A stretch of DNA of 64,000 nucleotides from Atherix ibis (lineage: Eukaryota; Arthropoda; Insecta; Diptera; Athericidae). The DNA is taken from positions 57,983,920 through 58,047,919 of the forward strand of contig OY282606.1 in the NCBI GenBank assembly GCA_958298945.1, read 5' to 3'. Under the pieces are notes generated by a model, which saw only the letters and a list, made by a program, of their open reading frames with translations, was not told the origin of the DNA and did no database searches. A program made the translations under genes and the position numbers. Within the stretch, counting starts at the first letter, position 1. Each line of letters opens with the position of its first letter. Shown in pieces: positions 1 to 11,100 of this stretch.

Positions 1-770
1 TAAGAATACAGTATGATAAATATTGTTTTTTGTCTTAAATATTTATTACTATTTTATCGTGCCTAAATATAGTAATATATAATAATAAGTTGTGTTATTT
101 CCCATAAAAGCTAAGTGCTACTACCATAATAATAAACTTTAACAAATGACCCTTTACTATAAATTGAAAATAAATTTTAAAGAAAAACGAAGAGTTACTG
201 TTAATAGTAGTCTATAAATTAAGCATATATTTCCTTGTTATATTTTAAAATGGGTAATAGACTATAGGCAAATTGAGCATACTATTGGGAAAATTATGGC
301 GTTAATTTTATCCCATTGTTTTTAAGAAATAGGATTTTAATGAATTCAAACATTTATTTTATATATTTTTCTGAAAACTTGACTATTGAAAGCTTGTTTT
401 ATGTAAGCGTCAATCCTTAAATATAAAAAAAAAGTTTTGCCATGATGTTTATTAGTAACCCTATTCAGTACAATTAAAACCTATTAATTTAATAATTATA
501 AATTTCAGCTAACTTTTACTTTTTTTTATATCCAGAAGTAATAAAAAAAATCAAAAGTAATTTAGAAAAATTAACTTTAGGCTTAACTAATCATAATATT
601 ATAGATATAATCCGTATAATACAATAAAATATTTATATTCTGGTCAATTTGGCATTATCTGGTCGATTGGGCATTATCTATCAGCCTGCGTTTGTTTATG
701 ATTTCTTTACCAAAATATCAAAAATTAAGTTTGGAAACCATATTTTTATATTATCTGTTTGAATACTTAC

Positions 771-819
771 TTTTATGGAACTCCCTAGAGCTTTGCTGAT
801 GTATAACTGAGAATTATTT
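771..819 (-). other. Weak candidate internal exon
   Basis: On the minus strand a 49-nt segment follows a pyrimidine-containing acceptor (TTTCTTATCAG) and ends at a consensus donor (GTAAGTATT, rc of 765-770 for the first six bases). Only one of three frames is open. It uses the first base to finish a codon, then reads 16 codons (NNSQLYISKALGSSIK) and ends on a codon boundary. I do not recognise the peptide. A 49-nt open segment between plausible splice sites can arise by chance in DNA like this, so it is only a lead. Confidence 0.2.
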
Positions 820-1330
820 CTGATAAGAAATTTTATAAAAATTATACCGGGCTTTATAAATAAAGGATGTTTTTATGTCATTGGTCAATTTTGTTCATAC
901 AACGTGCATTAATTTAAGATAAAAAACTATTGTAGTTTGTTTTGATTTTAAGAGATTTAAGTTTTTTTTCAAGGATCTAGTTCTATCTAAAATGCAAAAT
1001 TCAATACCAAATTCTGAAAATATCAATTGTGATAGAAAAACAACCGGAGTTGTATATTTTTTTCAGTTTACATTAAAAATCCTGTTCACATAATTCAGTA
1101 CACCAAATAATCCACAATTCAAAATGATTATTCTTCATGCTTTTAAATCTATTTTCTGATAAATACAAATTAATAATTGAGCAAATATACAATTTAGATT
1201 ATGTTAAATTGATAAGTGTACTAACACAGAATTAAGAGTGCTCATTAGTTGTATATAGAATTCAAAATATTCTTGAAGTAATCAATCAATTCAATTGGCT
1301 CAAACTCACTTGGTATTTGAGAGCCAATTA

Positions 1331-1363
1331 TAATAACAATAATAATAATATTAATAATAATGA
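1331..1363. repeat. AAT/ATT microsatellite
   Basis: Imperfect run of AAT units with C and T interruptions, inside AT-rich non-coding DNA. Confidence 0.8.
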
Positions 1364-3093
1364 ATTAAATAAAAGTTAACTTTTCTCGAGCATACCATCT
1401 AAATTTTATTCATTAATAAAAACTAAGCTATTTTTAATATTTATACTTAAATGGTATTCATTTAATGTAAATATTAGCTAAGATTTAATTTAATTTATAA
1501 ACTTGATGGGGAAAATGTTTCTTATTTTTATTTCTGTGAATGTTAAATTTTTACCTCTGTGATTTTTATGATAAATTCATCGAGTATTGTGAATTTTATT
1601 GCCTTATAATGTGATTGATTCCGTAATTTTGTTTATTTTTCTTAACAAATTTTCTATAATTGTTTTAAAAAAGAAACTATAATAATACCATATAATGAAA
1701 ATACAATCAAATAATTTTAATTTTTATATGTAGACAAAATAATAAAAAATAAACAATTGAATATGATATTTTTTGTTCAAAATATTTTGGTAATAGTTTA
1801 TTCGAATAATAATAGTCCAAAAAAAATTTAGAGTGTATCAATTTGTGTGATTGATTGCTTAAAGTGTGTTATATAAAAAGTGTCGATTTAAATAAAGAGA
1901 AAATCATAAAAATAACGAATAAAAAGTTTATAAAAGTATACATACACATATATATTTATGCATTAAGTTTAAAATTACAATAAAAATTATAATTATTGCT
2001 TTAACAAATTTACATAAAAGAATATACTATTTTTTTAAATGACGATTATATTTTCTGTAATGTGTGTACGTGTTTTCGCCTTGTTAATAAAAAAAAAATG
2101 AATTAATAACTAAAAGTAAAATGTATGGAATACAATAGAGAAAATAATTTTTTTTCTGTGTAATAATAATAAAATAAATTGAAAAAAATTTTTAATTGCA
2201 TTTTTAATATTAGTTTTTATTCATGTCTTGTTTGTTGGTACAAGGGTACCGTAATTAGAATCTATCCACTTAGAAAATTCTGTCAAATAGAATCCGCATG
2301 GATATAAGCCAATTTTATGTTTGTTTCTGTCTAAAGTCATGAACCTGAAGTCACATATTTAAATGGTCACGTATGCCAACATATTTAAATTAAGTTAGAA
2401 TTTTACCAAGAAGCAGACCTGTTTCTAATTTACACAATATCTTTATATATATTTATGAGTTATTTTAGCTAAAGAACTTGTTTCGGATTTATCAGATTTT
2501 AACTCCAAAATAAATGATATTGAATTTCTATCTATAAGTATGTGTGAAAAAAATGTAGTATAAAATATACTCAATATTAAATTAATCTTAGATTGCTTTT
2601 ATTACGATTTTTGTGGAAATATCACAAAAATATCCGTACACAAAACGAAGTATCAAGAAATATCCCTCATCAATATGTATTTATTAAGAACATATAAAGT
2701 ATAACTTCACGAAAGGATTTGCTTAATTGACGAGAATATAAATCGAAAAACAGATCTAACATGAACAGATGGGCCTTAATAACTACTACGAACCTAAGAT
2801 TGTGAACAAAATATAGACATTTAAAATATGTCGATATTTCCTGAATTCTCAAAGTAAATATCAGTTGCCATCGTCTCATGTCAACCATTTATAGAGGAAG
2901 AATTCCAGTAAAAATAATTGAAGGAACATAATAAAATATTTTTGTCAGCATACAAATCGTTTTTAAACCCCATTGAACTTCATTAGTCGAACCGTTAAAG
3001 AAGATCTCACCATTCAAATGCTACATTTCATAGCTAATGAGAATAGGGTAAATATAACGCAAAGTATTTTTACGCATGTGTGTAGATTCTGTT

Positions 3094-3843
3094 CTAAGTA
3101 ACGAATTATTATTCTTAAGTGATGAAGTACTGCTCTAAGTAACGAAGTACTGCTCTAAGTAACGAAGTACTGCTCTAAGTAACGAAGTACTGCTCTAAGT
3201 AACGAAGTACTGCTCTAAGTAACGCAGTACTGCTCCAAGTACTGAAGTACTGCTCTAAGTAATGAAGTACTGCTCTAAGTAACGAAGTACTGCTCTAAGT
3301 AACGAAATACTGCTCTAAATAACGAATTACTGATCTAAGTAACGAAGTACTGCTCTAAGTAACGAAGTACTGCTCTAAGTAACGAATTACTGCTCTAAGT
3401 ATAGAAATACTGCTCTAAGTAACGAAGTACTGCTCTAAGTAACGAATTACTGCTCTAAGTAACGAATTACTCCTCTAAGTAACGAAGTACTGCTCTAAGT
3501 AACGAAGTACTGCTCCAAGTAACGAAGTACTGCTCCAAGTAACGAAGTACTGCTCTAAGTGACGTAATACTGCTCTAAGTAACTAGGTACTGCTCTAAGT
3601 AACGAAGTACTGCTCCAAGTAACGAAATACTGCTCTAAGTAACGAAATACTGCTCTAAGTAACGAAGAACTGCTCTAAGTAACGAAGTACTGCTCGAAGT
3701 AACGAAATACTGCTCTAAGTAACGAAATACTGCTCTAAGTAACGAATTACTGCTCTAAGTAACGAAGTACTGCTCTATGTAACGAAGTACTGCTCTAGGT
3801 AACGAAGTACTCCTCTAACTAACGAAGTACTCCCCTAAGTTAC
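3094..3843. repeat. 20-bp satellite array, copy 1
   Basis: About 37 tandem copies of a 20-bp unit with consensus CTAAGTAACGAAGTACTGCT. From 3115 to about 3840 the register is unbroken: 36 units differ by base substitutions only, with no insertion or deletion. The first one or two units are degenerate (a 21-nt spacing at 3094-3114). Variants cluster at a few positions, for example AAC to GAC or AAT, and AGTAC to ATTAC or AATAC. Each unit has TAA in two frames, so it cannot be coding. The unit contains the palindrome AGTACT. The array is flanked by AT-rich DNA on the left and a LINE relic on the right. Confidence 0.95.
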
Positions 3844-3937
3844 ACACTAGGTATTGGGATATGACACTGTCATTATGATATATAGTAGGCCATGGCTTAC
3901 AGTGACGAATAAACATTACGTGTCATATTTAAATTCA

Positions 3938-4110
3938 TTTAATTTTATTTTCCGCCTTGGTGAACCAATTTCAGACTGTTTTTAATTTGAACTTGAAGAA
4001 TTTCGGTGCATGTTAAGTGCAAAGCAGGTATCTGTAGCAAGCAATATCTTGGGGCCAATTATATGGTTTTATAGAATATCGGTGATTATCGGAGGATATT
4101 CGAGCAAAGT
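3938..4110 (-). pseudogene. LINE family A relic (short fragment)
   Basis: Decayed reverse-strand fragment of the LINE that is best preserved at 60653-62431. The two align by eye through the stretches corresponding to 'cca.ttctgga..gttt..attt', 'gaatttcgg..catgtt' and 'gcaaagcaggt..cgt...gtagcaa', which in the better copy lie just downstream of the YADD region of the reverse transcriptase. No open frame survives. It abuts the 20-bp satellite on the left and a different, plus-strand LINE relic on the right. Confidence 0.6.
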
Positions 4111-4925
4111 TTGTTAAATTATTTTGAGGTAATAGGTGGAAGGCATGGAGAGGTTGGCTGCATAGACAAATTAATTAGACTGACTATGCAGACCATGACT
4201 GGTGTGAGCGAAAGAGTAAGGAGCCAAATTTCTTTTAGATCCCTTTTGTTTCCACAATGGTCTCCGGAGAGTAGACGCCATTTCTGGTCTCCGGAGAGTA
4301 GACGTATATGCATACGACTACTTTTAGTTGTTCTTATCTTCGACACCAACGCTTCATCAAGATTGAGCCGGTTGCGAATAATCTTGGGTTACCCATAAAT
4401 GTACATGGTGGGTGGTATCGGCGTGGAAGATAAGACCAGTTAGCACTAGTCGCATATAAATTGAAGATTACAGCCCTCATATTCTTTGGAAACTTGCATT
4501 TTTAGCCAAAACCATTGCAAACTCTTTTTCGTTAGAGAGGAAAATCCTGCGAAGAAATTGGCGCCGTACATGTGTATGGAAGATATCGAATATATTTAAC
4601 GAAGAGATCTTAGAGCATTACCGCGACCTAGCGGTTTTCGCTTAAATTGAACTCAATTAGCCGTGGTGGGCTGGGCATTTAATCCATATAGATAGGAAAG
4701 ATCCTGCCTGGAAAGTTTACGGTGGTAGACCCTGCTTTTGGTGGAGCGACGGCGTTAGTCAGCATGCCACGAACATGCTGGACATGTTGAACTAGATAAC
4801 CCCAGCGCGAAGCCGGAACGTCTAGAGTTCTTTGCTTCAGCAGGCTTAGATCGGACTCGAATGTAGCGCCATTGACGATAACAAACAATTGGAAGCAAGT
4901 TATTTTTTGAGTTACTAGAGAAAGC
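4111..4925 (+). pseudogene. RTE-like LINE reverse transcriptase and C-terminal relic
   Basis: Plus-strand remains of a non-LTR retrotransposon. At 4111-4260 the frame reads KLIRLTMQTMTGVSERVRSQ, which resembles the segment before the RQGD/LSP region in RTE-type reverse transcriptases. At 4540-4900 frame-broken pieces read RKILRRNWRRTCVW, then WWAGHLI...KDPAWKVYGGRPCFWWSDGVSQ. That is the C-terminal pattern 'RLRWAGHV.RM..R.PAKKV...GRP..RW.D.V' known from insect RTE-like LINEs. A 27-bp tandem duplication (unit starts at 4258 and 4285, with TGGTCTCCGGAGAGTAGACG in both) interrupts the frame. The family-level call is moderate; the exact clade is inference. Confidence 0.55.
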
Positions 4926-6013
4926 CCCAACACATTTGACGATTATCTAAAAGTGTACCGGCACAATAGTCTTCTTTTCCAAAGAGGATGCAATCAAATA
5001 AACGAACTGATAACAGAAAAGATAGTATTTTTTATACAAAAATTTATTGCTCATATCAGTGTATTTCAAGGAATATTATAGTGCACTTGATTAGAGCTTA
5101 AAAATGGCATGTTTCTTCCATAAAACTACGAAAATTGCCATTCTTATAAATAATTAAAAAGTCAAAACGTGTTGTAAAGTTGTTTGGTAATTGATAATTT
5201 TTTCCAAAAATTTTTGTAAGCAATAAAAACCAACATAAATAGATATAAAAGTTCGATTTAGTGATAAGTAAACGTAAATTTTGGTTATTCCAATGAAGAT
5301 CATTTAATTAATACTGATCTACCGGCGTTTCAACAAAACCGTTTACACATATTTTTAAGTTTAAGTGTTCATTTTAAGTTAAAAAAAATTAAACCTACAT
5401 GATAAAACCTTCCAGAAAATAATTTTCTCATGAATGAAAAATATGTTAAAAACGCATTTGCTTAGAAGTAAAAATTTCATCTTCAATCATTTAAAATATC
5501 AATAATTTACTGAGGTATATAAGTCTTATGATATTATAAAATATATTTATTACAATATGAAAAATGGCTACTTTGTGAAGTGTCAAAAAAACTAATTTAA
5601 CTTATTTGCACGGCAAAAATTTCCAATTTCATTAATAATCAACTTGTTAATTGCAGCATTCGCTCTTGAGACGGATAAGTTCTGTCAAAAAGTATTTTAC
5701 GATTTTTTATGCTTTTAATCGTTATGGCGTTCTGTGATTTTCTGCAAACCGAAGAGTTACCTTCCTTCCATGTTTTCTTTCAATAAATTCATAGTTCTCC
5801 GAACCTTTAAATATACGTGTATGTATACGTCTCCGAACCAAGTAGCAGTCAAGAAAGAGTTTGCGGAAATATGTTGCAGTCCAGTTAGAATTTCATATAA
5901 CATCATCCTTGATCTGACCCTAGTATTTTCACCTAAAACACCTCAAAAGATCCCAAAATTATTATAGACACGTACATATGCTGATGGACACGTACCACAA
6001 TTTTAAAACCCAT
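4926..6013. other. Spacer between LINE relic and second satellite array
   Basis: About 1.1 kb of AT-rich sequence. The longest open frame (5734-5967, plus) encodes 77 residues that I do not recognise, and its length is unremarkable. I see no transposon protein, splice pattern or repeat. Confidence 0.6.
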
Positions 6014-6748
6014 CTAAGTAACGAAGTACTGCTCTAAGTAACGAAGTACTGCTCTAAGTAACGAAGTACTGCTATAAGTGACGAAGTACTGCTCTAGTAA
6101 AGAAGTACTGCTCTAAGTAAGGAAGTACTGCCCCAAGTAATGAAGTACTGCTCTAAGTGACGAAGTACTGCTCTAACTAACGAAGTACTGTTCTAAGTAA
6201 CGAAGTAATGCTCTAAGTCACGAATTACTGCTCTAAGTAACGAAGTACTGCACTAAGTAACGAAGTACTGCTCTGAGTAACGCAGTACTACTCTAAGGGA
6301 CGAAGTACTGCTCTAAGTAATGAAGTACTGCTCTAAGTAACGAAGTACTCCTCTAAGTAACGAAGTACTGCTCCAAGTAACGCAGTACTACTCTAAGTGA
6401 CGAAGTACTGCTCTAAGTGACGAAGTACTGCTCTAAGTAACGAAGTACTGTTCTAAGTAACGCAGTACTAATCTAAGGGACGAAGTACTGCTCTAAATAA
6501 CGAAGTACTGCGCTAAGTAACGAAGTACTGCTCTAAGTAACGAAGTACTACTCTAAAAAACAAAGAACTGCGCTAAGTAACGAAGTACTGCTCTAAGTAA
6601 CGAAGTACTGCTCTAAGTGACGTAATACTGCTCTAAGTAATGAAGTACTGCTCTGAGTGACGAAGTACTGCTCTAAGTGACGAAGTACTACCTAAGTAAC
6701 GAATTACTGCTCTAAGTAACGAAGTACTGCTCTAAGTAACGAAGTACG
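6014..6748. repeat. 20-bp satellite array, copy 2
   Basis: Second array of the same 20-bp unit in the same orientation as 3094-3843 and of nearly the same length (735 versus 750 bp). Unlike the first array it contains small deletions (near 6094 and 6690) that shift the register, and more substitutions such as ACTCTAAGGGACG. Some variant units occur in both arrays, for instance GTGACGTAATACTGCTC at 3560 and 6618. This suggests exchange or block duplication between them. The flanking sequences of the two arrays do not match. Confidence 0.95.
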
Positions 6749-6938
6749 GTCCTGTATTTACGGTTCAAAACTTTGCAGTTGGTGTTAACGTTATATTTCC
6801 CGTCGAATTAAATTTCTTCAATCCAAAATCCCCCAAAAAATCATAACAAGGGTATTTCTGGTTATTCTACAACTATAATTCACTTGCAAGTGAGCGTTAC
6901 TCTGCCACATTACTCAAAAAGACCTATCGGGAGTTTAT

Positions 6939-6961
6939 TCAATTCAATTCAATTCAATTTA
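6939..6961 (-). repeat. TTGAA tail repeat, probable LINE 3' end
   Basis: Four or five tandem CAATT units on the plus strand, read as (TTGAA)n on the minus strand, lie where the 3' end of the minus-strand LINE at 6939-8600 is expected. Short-repeat tails rather than poly-A are known in some LINE clades. The assignment to this LINE is inference from position. Confidence 0.5.
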
Positions 6962-8600
6962 TTCCAGTAAATTGTTTGTTTTTATATTACATTTTATGCT
7001 TAATACTACTGAACAGTATACTATAATACGTGTATTAAGTCTTAAGGCTATTATTTAAAGCTATTTCAATACCATATTATTATTTATTTTTTGTAACTAA
7101 TTATTTTAGTTTTTTGTTGTTGTATATTATTGATGCGTAAGATGCCAAACATATATATACAATATATCTAATGGTAAATTTAATGTGGAATGAAATTGTG
7201 AATTAATTAAAACTAAACTTAAAACTAATCTTAAAAACTAGATAAAAAGTTACTTATAAATTAGAAACTACTTAAACTAAGAAAGCACTTAGTTACTTGG
7301 CTTGGCTGTTTTGTCCACCCGTCATCCATTCTCCTGTTCTGGTGTTCTTCCAGTTGAAAAGTGATTCGTAATCCTCGTCAATAATCATGAGGGGTGTTGG
7401 ATATATGAAACTATTATTCGATTGTTGTCTGTTGTAATTTAATGAAATGTTCTTTATAATCTGATTTGGGTGTTCCTAAATTTTATGTAGGTATTTTTTT
7501 TGGCAATTGTTAGCATATGTTGGAACAGCGGAAGTATCCTCGCTTTCGTATAAAGGTAATTGTTTGAGTAATATTTACCCTCATGAAAAATAGGTTTGTG
7601 CACTGTCTTAAAACTCTTTTCTCAAATTTTTCCAACCTATTCACCTGGCTTTTTAAGATAGAAAACCATATGAGAGTATTGGTTTTTGTAATTAATTGTT
7701 TGTACAGTACGTGTAGTACTTTAGTGTTTAGGGAGAGACAGTGTTTTCTTGTTAATAAAAATGACAATCCAAGAAATGCTTTCAGTGCTTTATTCAGATT
7801 GGATTCAGTCTGTGTTCGGAACTTTAGTAATGATGTAAAAGTGACACCAAGATACTTTAATGTCGATGTTGCGTCAATGTTGGCTCCATTGATTTCAATA
7901 GATACTTTGCTCATTTTTGTAATTCTTTTGAACATATCAGTTGGGTTTTCTCATTATTTACGTTGATTCCCCACTTTTTGAAGTATTCTAGAATTTTTTC
8001 TATTCTCTCCCTTACCAATTTTGCAGCAATTCTAGGATTTGCATGTGTTGAGTATGAAAGAGTATCGTCCGCGTGGTGAATGCTCTTGCAACCACTAACA
8101 GAAGGAATATCGACAATGAAAATCGTGTAGAGGAGAGGACCGGAGATTGATCCTTGTGGAAGCCCCTTTTTTAGAGGATATATACTCGACATTTGCTCAC
8201 TGTGTTTTACTTTGAAATATTTATGAGTGATAAATGATTTGTACATATTAAAGAGACTAAAATCTACCCCCATTTCCGAAAGTTTATATGCACATACACA
8301 TAAGAGCCAATCCGACCATAACGTGTCAAATTCTCTACTTATGTCTAGGCTACATATGTTATAACTGTACTACGGCGATTATTTAAGCCTTGGGTTATAT
8401 CAGTATGAAGACCAAGAAGAGCATTCAAGATTGAATGCGCCCTCCGGAATCCATTGAGTCTTCTAAATGAAGTAACAATCTATTATGAAGAAATCTGTCT
8501 AAGCTTTTACCGAGATTGGAAAGTAGTGAAATTGGCATATGTTCTGAAATTTTTTATTTTGGTTTTTTCTTAAGAAGAGTTATGATAAAATCCTTATGGG
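6939..8600 (-). pseudogene. LINE reverse transcriptase relic (family B)
   Basis: Minus-strand non-LTR retrotransposon relic. Frame-broken pieces from about 8590 give ISEHMPISLLSNLGK, like the 'YRPISLL..LGK' motif of finger/palm 2. The open piece 8273-7911 carries GLPQGSISGPLLYTIF (motif B) and HHADDT, where the first residue of the usual YADD is His. The next piece, 7935-7510, is in another frame, so a frameshift lies near 7920; it continues with KYLGVTF and the thumb region. A TTGAA-type tail lies at 6939-6961. RT order and motifs fit a Jockey/CR1-like element. The 5' half (ORF1, endonuclease) is missing. It differs clearly from family A. Confidence 0.75.
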
Positions 8601-9660
8601 GAGTTTAAAAGGTATGAAATTAATTTATAGCTTGCCAGACACGTTAGGAAGACACACACCGATTGGGGTTTACTTCTACTTAATTGATTTAATAGACTAT
8701 TATATAATTGATTTGTTATCTACTTGTTATAATATTTCTAGTTGAAGATGTGTATTAAATGGATTAAAATAAATTTGGAACTGTTGGCATGAGATTGCTC
8801 TCATTAGAACATCAGTTACTGTTACATACAACGCGAAAATTTTACTTGAAGTTCTTATATAATATCTTCAAACTATAAACAAGATAATACTTTTCAACAA
8901 ATCTTATAATTGTATTTTAGTAACAATTTTTAATATTTTAATTTCATTTTTATTTCGGTGTCTCAATAAAATTAATTCATCAATATTCCTCCAATTCTTT
9001 GTGTAATGACGTTATTTATAGTGTTATATGACCAAATAAATTTTCAGTGACTTTTTCAGTAAATTAATTCTATCGTTAGTGTTATAGAAACCTAACATAA
9101 TTCGTGTTTCAGTGCACGTACGAGAATATCACAAACTTACCATAAATTTTCAACTCCGACAAAAGTCAAAGACTTTTTAAGAAGTTTGGACACCAATAAC
9201 CCTTTAGAATATTTGACCTTACAGCGAAATGTTGAAATCACGTTTTTCGTTCAAATATTATTTATATTGTACGTCGACGTGGGTAAATTAGCTTTTTTTA
9301 CATGTTAAATAAACAATTTCGATTTTATTGTGGTCAAACGAGTAATTTTGAGTAGGTTAAAGAACTCTATCCCGCAAACAGGTTAATAGTTTTTTAATTC
9401 GGGCATTTCTAGTCTGTAAACGAGTTGAGTGGAAAGCTTACGTAATAGTTTATTATATTTGGTTAGGTTTAATTTCGTGTAAAGCCTCTTTTATATATGA
9501 TTAATATTAAAAATTTTACAAATACTTTCTTATTAGAAATAATGTGAGTTTATTATCAGTTAGCTTTTCAGATTTTATTTAAATAAGAGAAAGTCTTAAA
9601 AATTATATTTTTATGAAGCATTTATAATCTTCAACATTTTATGGAAGTGATCCAACCTTA
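8601..9660. other. AT-rich spacer
   Basis: About 1 kb without a recognised gene. A minus-strand stretch around 9139-9235 is open for about 35 codons and runs into a GTAAGT-like donor, but it has no convincing acceptor and no recognised similarity. I do not call it. Confidence 0.55.
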
Positions 9661-9780
9661 GAAGTGGACATAATTATTATAAAAATATTTTATGAAATTG
9701 ATCCTGCCTTAAAATTGGGCACCGAACGTCTAGCTGAAGGTCCGGGAACCAACCTCCGAAGTCTGGCCATTCTAGAAGGT
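9661..9780 (+). other. GC-richer open segment ending at a GTGAGT donor
   Basis: Within AT-rich DNA, 9690-9780 is noticeably GC-richer and open in one frame: YEIDPALKLGTERLAEGPGT, followed by NLRSLAILE and then G|GTGAGT. The codon choice looks more like coding sequence than its surroundings. Upstream (9640-9670) is an imperfect direct repeat of part of it (ATTTTATGGAAGTGATCC versus ATTTTATGAAATTGATCC). No clear acceptor is visible and I do not recognise the peptide. It may be a host exon, an old transposon fragment or chance. Confidence 0.2.
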
Positions 9781-9889
9781 GAGTTAAGCATCGCGCACAA
9801 AATTTGATTTTCTCCTAAGCTTATCTTATATTAAGATTCATATTTATTGGCGTAACAAATTCAGTTGATATTCCTGTTGAATTACACGT

Positions 9890-11100
9890 GATTAGAACAG
9901 GATGTCTTCTGACCTAATTTTAAAAATTCGCGCGACTAGTGACGTTTAAGTCATAGACGGGTGTTTATAGGTCTCGAATAAAGGAATTGGAAAGACGATA
10001 ATGAAACTTTTTATAAGGAAACATAGTCATATCACAAGCATTTGGGATCGCAAGATTGCAATAAATAATACTATTTCGAATTCATCACGAAAAATAATAC
10101 TATTCGAATACTTAAGGAAGTATTTTGGACTCCGGAGTTTTAAAATGCAATTTGATATTAGTTTAAGTAATAATTTGTTTAAAAGTACTTGGCTGCCTAT
10201 TAGAAGCTTAGAGTATTTGTCTAGACATCTAAGTAGTTGGCAGCATCGTCTGTTTAGTTTTCGTCTTTTAAGTCCTTTGAGGTTCCATTAAATATGTGAG
10301 AGCACATTGTCTACGACGGAGATAATTCTTACCTGGACACATTTGTGTTCGTTATATTTTATTCTCCGCTTGGTGAACAAGTTCTAGAGGATTTTAATTT
10401 AGGTTTGGAGAATTTCGGAAGTATGTCGGAAATTTTTGCTAGATATATACATATGTATTATAGTATTTTTACATATGCAGCGAAGAATGATTAAGGGTAG
10501 ATTGTAATATCGGATGTATAAATTTTACATGGATAACCCAAGTATATTGCCTTGTAGAATATCTGTAATTACTGAAGATTTATTCGACGGTTCGTGAAAG
10601 GAAAGATCGTCTTGAGTTCCCAACAGCAAGCCCTTTACCAGACATTATCAAAAGGTTGACTTATATCAAGAAATATATCCGAATAATAATATTTTTTTGA
10701 AAAGAGGATGCAATGAAACTGACTACTCGATAACACTATTGGATAATACAATTTTCATAGCGAAAACCAAACTGATTGGCGGGAATTAAATTTGAGAATT
10801 CGAGTAGGAGCTGCAAACGACAGGAGATTATTATTTCCATATATTTTTGACAGGATTGGAAGGAGACATATAGATCTGTAGCAACTGGGCTGTTTATTGG
10901 TTATATAATATATCCAGAAAAACTATTGTTCTTTAAGAAAGCCTTTTAAGTATATTGGCGGTGACCTAATCATAGCTGGCACCATTGTTTTTGGGGTTGG
11001 AGTTTGATGAAACTGGCAATTTCGAAAGGAGAAATTATGTTTACGGGAAGTCTCATTGTAAACAGTAATAGGGTTGAGTTCATAAATTTGAAGCTGTCAA
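9890..11100 (-). pseudogene. LINE family A relic
   Basis: Reverse-strand relic that follows the better copy at 60653-62431 over nearly its whole length. Its 3' coding end (CGCGACTAGTGACGTTTAAGTC at 9930) matches the region around 60825. The segment 10370-10560 matches 61385-61580, 10620-10690 matches 61680-61750, and 10960-11080 matches 62100-62230. All frames are broken and only a 96-codon antisense frame remains open. The 5' part of the element is missing. Level of decay: clearly older than the copy at 60653. Confidence 0.75.

Larger units (their letters stand above)
1..3093. other. AT-rich DNA without a recognised gene
   Basis: About 3.1 kb of strongly AT-rich sequence with many poly-A and poly-T runs. 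All six frames are closed by frequent stops. I recognise no transposon protein, RNA gene or long repeat. A trinucleotide microsatellite and one weak exon candidate are listed separately. Confidence 0.7.

Noticed and set aside
3094..3843. CRISPR-like regular array
   Set aside because: The 20-bp units are contiguous with no unique spacers, and the DNA is eukaryotic. It is a satellite.
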